Shown here one piece after another: positions 7,763-12,158 of a DNA stretch of 12,158 nt (position 1 is the stretch's first letter; each line of letters starts with the position of its first letter). Source of the stretch: JBEGQX01 sp041180805 (GTDB lineage Bacteria > Planctomycetota > Planctomycetia > Gemmatales > Gemmataceae); contig JBEGQX010000142.1 of assembly GCA_041180805.1 (NCBI GenBank), positions 1 to 12,158 of the forward strand, written 5' to 3'. The translations under genes and the position numbers were made by a program. The notes below the pieces were generated by a model that ran no database searches, had not been told where the DNA came from, and was given only the letters and a program-made list of their open reading frames with translations.

Positions 7763-9574
7763 ATGAATGCCCCACTGGCGAATTACCAAAAACAGGAAGC
7801 AGTATTATTGGAGCAAAACAGGGAGCTGGCCAAAAAAGAATCCCTGGCGGGGCAGGCCAAAATCGTTCTATTCCTGCTGTTTTTGGTGGCATGCTGGTTT
7901 TCCCTTGCCAAAGGATCCTTCAATCCCATTTATCTTTTGTTGTTCCTGCCCCCTTTCCTGCTATTCCTTTTCGTTCACGATAAGGTGACAAGAAAATGGC
8001 AGCAGGCAGACAGGGAATTGAAATTCGTTCAAGGTGGCATCGCACGCCTAACCTTCAAATGGCAGGGAAATGGAAATCCGGGGCTGACATTGTGCCCCAA
8101 CGGCCATCCATTCGCACTGGATCTTGACCTTTTCGGCAAAGGATCACTCTTCGAACTGATTTGCATCGCCAAAACATTGGAAGGACAAAAAGTTCTGGCC
8201 AAATGGCTTCTGGCAACACCCACCAAAAAGGAAATACAGGACAGACAAAAGGCCATCGCTGAACTTCAACCCATGATGGACCTACGCCAGGAAATGCATG
8301 GTGCCACAGCTTTGAAAGTGGAATCCGTGGAACTCTCCGCACTTTCCAGTTGGGGTATTTTGCCTTCACAGTTGGTTACCCGAATCCCTTTGGTGCTGGG
8401 AGTGGCGTTTGGGTGCTTTGGACTTTTCTCCATTCATGCTGCGGCAGTTTTGGGGTGGGGCCTGGCCCCGCTGGCACTTGCGATCACATTAAACATCTTT
8501 TTACAGGGGGCATTCGCAAGGCCAACCCTGGCAATTTACCAAAAAGTGGACCAGCTTTCCGGTTCCCTGGGACTGGTATCCAGAATTCTTTCCTTTCTTG
8601 AAAAATCATCCTTCCAAAGCAGTCATCTGCTGGAATTGCAATCTGGTTTAAAGGCCGGCGATGGTGGAACATTGCCATCGCAACAGATCAGCTCCCTGGC
8701 TGGATGGATGACGCTGGCAAACGCCATGAAAAATCAGATATTCTTCCCATTGGGTTTTCTTCTGAACTGGCCGCTGGTTGTGGCTTATGGAATGGATCAA
8801 TGGCGGTTGCGTCATGGCATACATATCAATGATTGGTTGAAGACGCTGGGTGAATTCGAAGCATTGCAATCCCTGGCAAATTTTGCCTACGAACACCCGG
8901 ATGCCATCTTTCCCACGGTGGATGACTCTTTGGATGGTTACCACGCCACCAACCTTTCCCATCCATTAATGCCCCTCGAGGTCTGTGTGCGGAATGATGC
9001 CGAAATTGGTGGCAGCCATTCGCTGATCATCATCAGCGGATCCAACATGTCTGGTAAAAGCACCTACCTTCGCACGGTTGGTATCAACGCTGTACTTGCT
9101 TACGCCGGTGCCCCGGTACTGGCCAGCAGCATGTCCATAAGGCCAATGGCAATTGCGGCGGTGCTTCGCATCCAAGATTCGCTTGCCGAGGGTAAGTCTC
9201 GCTTCTACGCGGAGATACAGCGTATCCGGCAGGTGGTGGATATCGCCGATGGCCCCATTCCTGCATTCTTCCTTCTGGATGAAATTTTTTCAGGAACCAA
9301 TTCCCATGATCGCAAATTGGGTGCTGAAGGTGTTCTGAAAGGATTGATAAGACGCAAGGCAGTTGGAATTGTGACAACACACGATCTTTCGCTGGCAACC
9401 ATCGCTGATGACCCAGTCCTGAACGCTGTAAACAAACACTTTGCGGACAAATTTGAACAGGGTAACCTGAATTTCGACTACCGGATGAAACCCGGAGTTG
9501 TGCAACATTCCAACGCATTGGAATTGATGCGCGCAGTGGGTTTGGAAGTACCCCAAAGGGATTCCAATTCCTGA
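7763..9574 (+). CDS. Membrane-anchored MutS-family ATPase lacking mismatch-recognition domain
   Basis: The protein has 603 aa from the ATG. Residues ~33-49 and ~53-71 form a membrane hairpin, followed by a basic stretch. Residues ~134-180 (LEGQKVLAKWLLATPTKKEI ... RQKAIAEL) match the start of the MutS core (domain III). A second hydrophobic hairpin (~207-247) interrupts that core. The C-terminal MutS ATPase (domain V) has Walker A GSNMSGKS (426-433), the MutS-type segment SLAEGKSRFYAEIQRI (473-488), Walker B FFLLDEIFSGTNS (502-514; D506, E507) and the switch His in TTHD (H540). All nucleotide-binding motifs look intact. The mismatch-reading domain I (Phe-x-Glu), connector II and the Smr domain of MutS2 are absent. 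The family is usually annotated 'MutS-like DNA mismatch repair protein', but with no mismatch domain and with membrane anchoring a classical repair role is doubtful; DNA or membrane-associated remodelling is an inference. It is divergent from the DUF1501 operon and abuts the next convergent gene with no spacer. Confidence 0.9.
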   Translation: MNAPLANYQKQEAVLLEQNRELAKKESLAGQAKIVLFLLFLVACWFSLAKGSFNPIYLLLFLPPFLLFLFVHDKVTRKWQQADRELKFVQGGIARLTFKWQGNGNPGLTLCPNGHPFALDLDLFGKGSLFELICIAKTLEGQKVLAKWLLATPTKKEIQDRQKAIAELQPMMDLRQEMHGATALKVESVELSALSSWGILPSQLVTRIPLVLGVAFGCFGLFSIHAAAVLGWGLAPLALAITLNIFLQGAFARPTLAIYQKVDQLSGSLGLVSRILSFLEKSSFQSSHLLELQSGLKAGDGGTLPSQQISSLAGWMTLANAMKNQIFFPLGFLLNWPLVVAYGMDQWRLRHGIHINDWLKTLGEFEALQSLANFAYEHPDAIFPTVDDSLDGYHATNLSHPLMPLEVCVRNDAEIGGSHSLIIISGSNMSGKSTYLRTVGINAVLAYAGAPVLASSMSIRPMAIAAVLRIQDSLAEGKSRFYAEIQRIRQVVDIADGPIPAFFLLDEIFSGTNSHDRKLGAEGVLKGLIRRKAVGIVTTHDLSLATIADDPVLNAVNKHFADKFEQGNLNFDYRMKPGVVQHSNALELMRAVGLEVPQRDSNS

Positions 9575-9943
9575 CTATTCTCGATTGGGAAGCTTAACTG
9601 GTAATCCTGGAAGAGGAACAGGAGCCTCTACTTTACGGTATCCCAGGGAACGAAGAACTTCCAGAACCTCACTCCAGGTTGGAAAAGGTCTGCGGTTGGC
9701 CCGTTTGTACTGGTCAATCGCAGTCATGAAACAGACTTCTTCCTCGGTATATTCCTTTTCACAGGTAACAGGATCCACCATTCGACGCTTCTCTGCCTCG
9801 ATTCGGCGGTCTATTCCACTGCGTCTTTCCACAACAACCGGAATCACCTCGGTACGGCGGTCGGGCCCACGCCTTCTTTCAGATGGCTTGGGGCTTTCTT
9901 GAGCTACCCCATCTGGCTGATTTCCGATACCGTCCGATGACAT
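9575..9943 (-). CDS. Small basic protein with paired ERRxGxDRR motifs, function unknown
   Basis: The protein has 122 aa with no signal peptide or membrane segment. The N-terminal half is disordered-looking and holds two copies of a basic motif, ERRRGPDRR (22-30) and ERRSGIDRR (39-47), separated by a short hydrophobic linker (VIPVVV). The C-terminal half (~64-106) has two likely helices, EEEVCFMTAIDQYKRANRR and FPTWSEVLEVLRSLGYRKVE, with the PFPTWSEVLEVL block looking like a conserved core; I believe similar short proteins occur in other planctomycetes but cannot confirm it here. It ends in a Pro-rich tail. It reads as a small cytoplasmic protein, perhaps nucleic-acid binding given the arginine content, but this is only inference. 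The ATG at 9941-9943 is preceded by a weak GGAA. Its stop (9575-9577) directly abuts the stop of the convergent MutS-like gene. Confidence 0.8.
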   Translation of the reverse strand: MSSDGIGNQPDGVAQESPKPSERRRGPDRRTEVIPVVVERRSGIDRRIEAEKRRMVDPVTCEKEYTEEEVCFMTAIDQYKRANRRPFPTWSEVLEVLRSLGYRKVEAPVPLPGLPVKLPNRE

Positions 9944-10030
9944 GAAAAATTCCAGACTACTTCAAACGAAAGGCCCAAATGTGACGGGCTAAAATAATTT
10001 TACCTAGATTTATTCTATTTGACAGGGTGG
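9944..10030. other. AT-rich spacer between the rmlD-like and ERRxGxDRR genes
   Basis: This 87-nt spacer lies downstream of the rmlD-like gene and upstream of the small gene, both on the minus strand. It contains the AT-only dyad TAAAATAATTTTA (9990-10002) and a 4-bp GCCC/GGGC stem nearby. The stem is too short to call a terminator. The small gene could have its own promoter here or be read through from the gene before it. Confidence 0.4.
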
Positions 10031-10900
10031 CTATCTGGAAGAGCGTAATTGCCGTTCTTTCAGGTATTCTGCCAGTGCCTGGCGCCAGTGTCTTGGGGCA
10101 TGGATTCCGATTTTTTCCAGCCTTTCGCTTATCAGCACGCTGAATAGAGGCCTGCGCGCTGGTACGGGGTATTCGCTGGAAGGAATTGCCGTGAGGGCTG
10201 GTTTTAATCCGGAAAGCTCAAAGATGGTTGATGCAAACTCGTGCCAATTACAACTTCCCGAACTGGTCAAGTGAAGGGTTCCCACCGGTTGCCTGGGTAA
10301 TAATTCGGCAACCACGGCTGAAAGATCCTTGGTGTAAGTTGGGGTACAGAACTGGTCTGCAACCACCCGCAGGGGTTTGCCCTGCCCTGCCACCCGAAGC
10401 ATGGTTTCCACAAAATTTCCACCCTTGCCACCGCTGCCCCAAACCCCATACAAACCGCAGGTACGGATTATGCAGTGATTCTTGCAATAGGCACGAACCA
10501 GATGCTCGCCCGCTAGTTTGCTGACACCGTACTGGCTGACAGGGCCGGGAAGATCACTTTCCACGTAAGGTTTGGTTCGGGTTTCATCCTGCCCAAAAAG
10601 GTAATCGGTACTGAAATGCACCAGGTACCGCCCATTGGAATGGCACCACTTGGCCATCTCTGCGGGAGCCCATGCATTCACACGCATCGCTGGTTCTGGT
10701 TCACTTTCAGCCTTGTCCACCAAGTTGTATGCGGCGCAGTTGATAACAATGTCCGCGCCTATTCGGTCCAATCCTTCCTGGATAGATTCGCGCTTTTCAA
10801 GATCGATCATGCTACGATCGACCTCCAATACCTCACCCGGCAAAATTGGACAAAGATCTCTTCCCAACTGTCCCTTGGAACCAATTACAGCGATGCGCAA
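10031..10900 (-). CDS. rfbD: dTDP-4-dehydrorhamnose reductase (RmlD/RfbD)
   Basis: The protein has 289 aa, a normal length for RmlD, which reduces dTDP-4-dehydro-L-rhamnose to dTDP-L-rhamnose with NAD(P)H in the cytoplasm, the last step of rhamnose donor synthesis for surface polysaccharides. It is an extended SDR: the Rossmann motif GSKGQLG (7-13), NCAAYNLVDKAE (54-65), the catalytic Thr in FSTDY (96-100, T98) and YxxxK as YGVSK (Y124, K128). Downstream are RTCGLYG, the FCTPTYTKDL block and an ARRPLFSVL block, all RmlD-like. The start is TTG (10898-10900): an in-frame TAG at 10915-10913 excludes anything further upstream, no other start precedes the Rossmann motif, and AGGGGG stands 8 nt before it. 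No rmlA, rmlB or rmlC lies in the window, so the pathway partners must be elsewhere or just outside. A related sugar reductase of the same family cannot be excluded. Confidence 0.9.
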   Translation of the reverse strand: MRIAVIGSKGQLGRDLCPILPGEVLEVDRSMIDLEKRESIQEGLDRIGADIVINCAAYNLVDKAESEPEPAMRVNAWAPAEMAKWCHSNGRYLVHFSTDYLFGQDETRTKPYVESDLPGPVSQYGVSKLAGEHLVRAYCKNHCIIRTCGLYGVWGSGGKGGNFVETMLRVAGQGKPLRVVADQFCTPTYTKDLSAVVAELLPRQPVGTLHLTSSGSCNWHEFASTIFELSGLKPALTAIPSSEYPVPARRPLFSVLISERLEKIGIHAPRHWRQALAEYLKERQLRSSR

Positions 10901-10908
10901 TTTAACCG

Positions 10909-10914
10909 CCCCCT
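10909..10914 (-). promoter_or_regulatory. Shine-Dalgarno supporting the TTG start of rfbD
   Basis: On the minus strand AGGGGG is followed by 8 nt (CGGTTAAA) and then the TTG start codon. The in-frame stop TAG (10915-10913) overlaps this element, so the reading frame cannot begin further upstream. Confidence 0.6.
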
Positions 10915-10992
10915 ACAAAGCTTTAGTTGCTACTGACAGATTTGCAACATCTTGGTAAGTTTTAGCAAGGAATGGAATAGAACTTTATCCAA

Positions 10993-10998
10993 AGGTGG
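10993..10998 (+). promoter_or_regulatory. Shine-Dalgarno of the C45-like hydrolase gene
   Basis: AGGTGG sits 7 nt before the ATG at 11006-11008. Together with the signal peptide that begins directly after the ATG it supports this start. Confidence 0.6.
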
Positions 10999-11005
10999 AC
11001 CGCAC

Positions 11006-12158
11006 ATGGCTTTACTGAGATTGAACAGCTTGATTTTCCTTGCTGGTTTATTCATGGGATTGATCATGTTGCCAGCCTATGCCGAGGAACAGGCGCAATC
11101 ATTCAGGTACCCGGAGAAAAAAGCCTCGGGGAATTCCCAGCTTCGTTACATTCAGGGAATACCCGTTCTGGAGGTGGAAGGGTCGCCAGAAGAAATCGGG
11201 GAGGCAGTAGGCCTGCTTGCGGCAAAATCTGCCCCAAAGGCAACCAGTTACCCCAAGGATGTTTTAAGTCACTTCAGTGCCGGCCTTCTTTATCAGGTTT
11301 TCTCCACTGCTGGTTCACGCATGGCGGCGGCCTTCCCAAAAGATTATTCCAGGGAATTGGATTCCATCGCAAAAGCTTCAGGCCTGAATAAATCGGACCT
11401 GATTGTTGGTAACACCATGTTTGACCTGAAGAAAATCGTGGCATGCTCCGGTGTCGCGATTGAACCTGCCCGAAGCGCTTCTGGCCAAATGCTTTTTGGG
11501 CGCAACCTGGATTACCCTTCCCTGGGCTACATGAATCATTACACTTTGGTCACAGTCTATCGCCCCAAGGACAAAAAAGCTTTTGCCGCTGTTGGTTTTC
11601 CAGGACTGGTGGGCACACTGACTGGAATGAACGAGGATGGCCTCTGCCTGGCAATCCATGAAGTCATTGACATCAAACCCGGAAAGAAAAAATTCAACTA
11701 CGATGGCATACCCTACGCCATGTGTTACAGGCAGGTGCTTGAGGAATGCTCCACGGTAGACGAAGCCTTCGCCCTGCTTGGCAAACTTCCACGCACCAGC
11801 ACCACCAATCTTCTGATCGCAGACAGGAAACGAAGTGCGGTATTCGAGGTTTCCCCGGAACATGTGATTGAACGCAAGTCAAAAGATGGCCTGGTGGTAT
11901 GCTGCAACCATTTTTGCTCTAGTGAACTCAAGCCGATATTACCCATCAATGTTCGAAGGTCGTTCCAGAGATTCAGCTATCTGGAAAACCTGAGAACATC
12001 CGAGGAGAAACCCGGGCTGGCCGAAATAGCCGAGCATCTGGATACCGTTAACCTTGGCAAGGATACCCTTCAAACCATACTCTTTGAACCAGGCCCGTTG
12101 AAACTTCATCTGGCGTATGAAAACACCCCTTCTTCGCAGGGCCCTTTTCATTCCATCA
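11006..12158 (+). CDS. Secreted C45 / acyl-CoA:6-APA acyltransferase-like Ntn hydrolase (3' end outside window)
   Basis: I translated this frame by hand: 384 codons are open from the ATG at 11006 to the right edge with no stop, so the gene is partial. Residues 1-26 (MALLRLNSLIFLAGLFMGLI... ending AYA) form a signal peptide. The rest matches the C45/isopenicillin-N-acyltransferase-like family of N-terminal-nucleophile hydrolases, which cleave themselves before a Cys that then acts on amide bonds. Visible hallmarks are the candidate nucleophile in IVACSGVAI (C147), GRNLDYPSLG (165-174), GLVGTLTGMNEDGLCLAIHE (200-219) and CCNHF (299-303), whose Asn matches the conserved Asn of the family. The ~120 residues between signal peptide and C147 suit the propeptide of such enzymes. 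Expected location is periplasm or outside. Substrate is not predictable; N-acyl amides, including beta-lactam-type or acyl-homoserine-lactone-type compounds, are possibilities only. It is divergent from rfbD. Confidence 0.87.
   Translation, partial: MALLRLNSLIFLAGLFMGLIMLPAYAEEQAQSFRYPEKKASGNSQLRYIQGIPVLEVEGSPEEIGEAVGLLAAKSAPKATSYPKDVLSHFSAGLLYQVFSTAGSRMAAAFPKDYSRELDSIAKASGLNKSDLIVGNTMFDLKKIVACSGVAIEPARSASGQMLFGRNLDYPSLGYMNHYTLVTVYRPKDKKAFAAVGFPGLVGTLTGMNEDGLCLAIHEVIDIKPGKKKFNYDGIPYAMCYRQVLEECSTVDEAFALLGKLPRTSTTNLLIADRKRSAVFEVSPEHVIERKSKDGLVVCCNHFCSSELKPILPINVRRSFQRFSYLENLRTSEEKPGLAEIAEHLDTVNLGKDTLQTILFEPGPLKLHLAYENTPSSQGPFHSI

Larger units (their letters stand above)
10901..11005. other. Divergent spacer between rfbD and the C45-like hydrolase
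   Basis: This 105-nt spacer lies between genes pointing outwards and must carry promoters for both. I see only weak candidates: CTGACA 10933-10938 followed by TAAGTT 10956-10961 on the plus strand, and TTGCTA (10968-10963) followed by GCAAAT on the minus strand. Neither is good enough to call. No hairpin or RNA gene is visible. Confidence 0.4.

Noticed and set aside
9974..9990. GCCC/GGGC stem as a terminator after rfbD
   Set aside because: The stem is only 4 bp with a 9-nt loop and only a short, interrupted T-run follows on the minus strand.
11378..11863. Minus-strand open frame of 161 codons
   Set aside because: It is antisense to the C45-like gene, which shows a signal peptide and family motifs in the plus frame.
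1..12158. Mobile elements, CRISPR arrays or tRNA genes
   Set aside because: I saw no transposase or integrase motifs, no regularly spaced repeats, no terminal inverted repeats and no cloverleaf-like sequence on either strand. A dedicated RNA search was not possible.

Overview
The window looks like chromosome from a Planctomycetota bacterium. The evidence is protein content: a DUF1501 protein with a Tat signal, a DUF1549/DUF1553 cytochrome-like (PSCyt) protein and a WD40/PPC protein lie in a row, a set that is very characteristic of planctomycetes. The M16 peptidase fragment and the small RRxGxDRR protein also have a planctomycete flavour. Base composition is balanced and even across the window. 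I see no tRNA, rRNA, CRISPR array, insertion sequence, integrase or phage gene.

Layout: (1) 1-514 (+), the C-terminal end of an M16 peptidase-like protein cut by the left edge. (2) 511-7540 (-), a three-gene run read right to left: DUF1501 (7540-6170), DUF1549/DUF1553 (6140-3666), WD40/PPC (3651-511). Gaps are 29 and 14 nt and all three products carry export signals, so this is probably one operon for a cell-envelope system. (3) 7763-9574 (+), a membrane-anchored MutS-family ATPase, divergent from the operon across a 222-nt spacer, which is the longest gene-free stretch. (4) 9575-9943 (-), a small basic protein with two copies of an ERRxGxDRR motif. (5) 10031-10900 (-), an RmlD/RfbD-type dTDP-4-dehydrorhamnose reductase with a TTG start. 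(6) 11006 to the right edge (+), a secreted C45/acyltransferase-like Ntn hydrolase that runs off the window.

The genome is tightly packed. At both convergent junctions the stop codons overlap (511-514) or abut (9574/9575), leaving no room for an intergenic terminator. The only spacers of note are the two divergent ones, 7541-7762 and 10901-11005, plus 9944-10030.

How the genes work together is mostly inference. The DUF1501/PSCyt/WD40-PPC trio probably acts together outside the cytoplasm, but the biochemical role of these families is not settled. The MutS-like ATPase, RRxGxDRR protein, RmlD and C45 hydrolase show no evident shared pathway. No clearly new multi-gene defence or mobile system is visible. 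The most unusual items are the MutS-family ATPase with membrane hairpins interrupting its core, the second PPC-like domain of the WD40 protein split by a roughly 110-residue insertion, and the CxxxxCH haem-like motif of the PSCyt protein.
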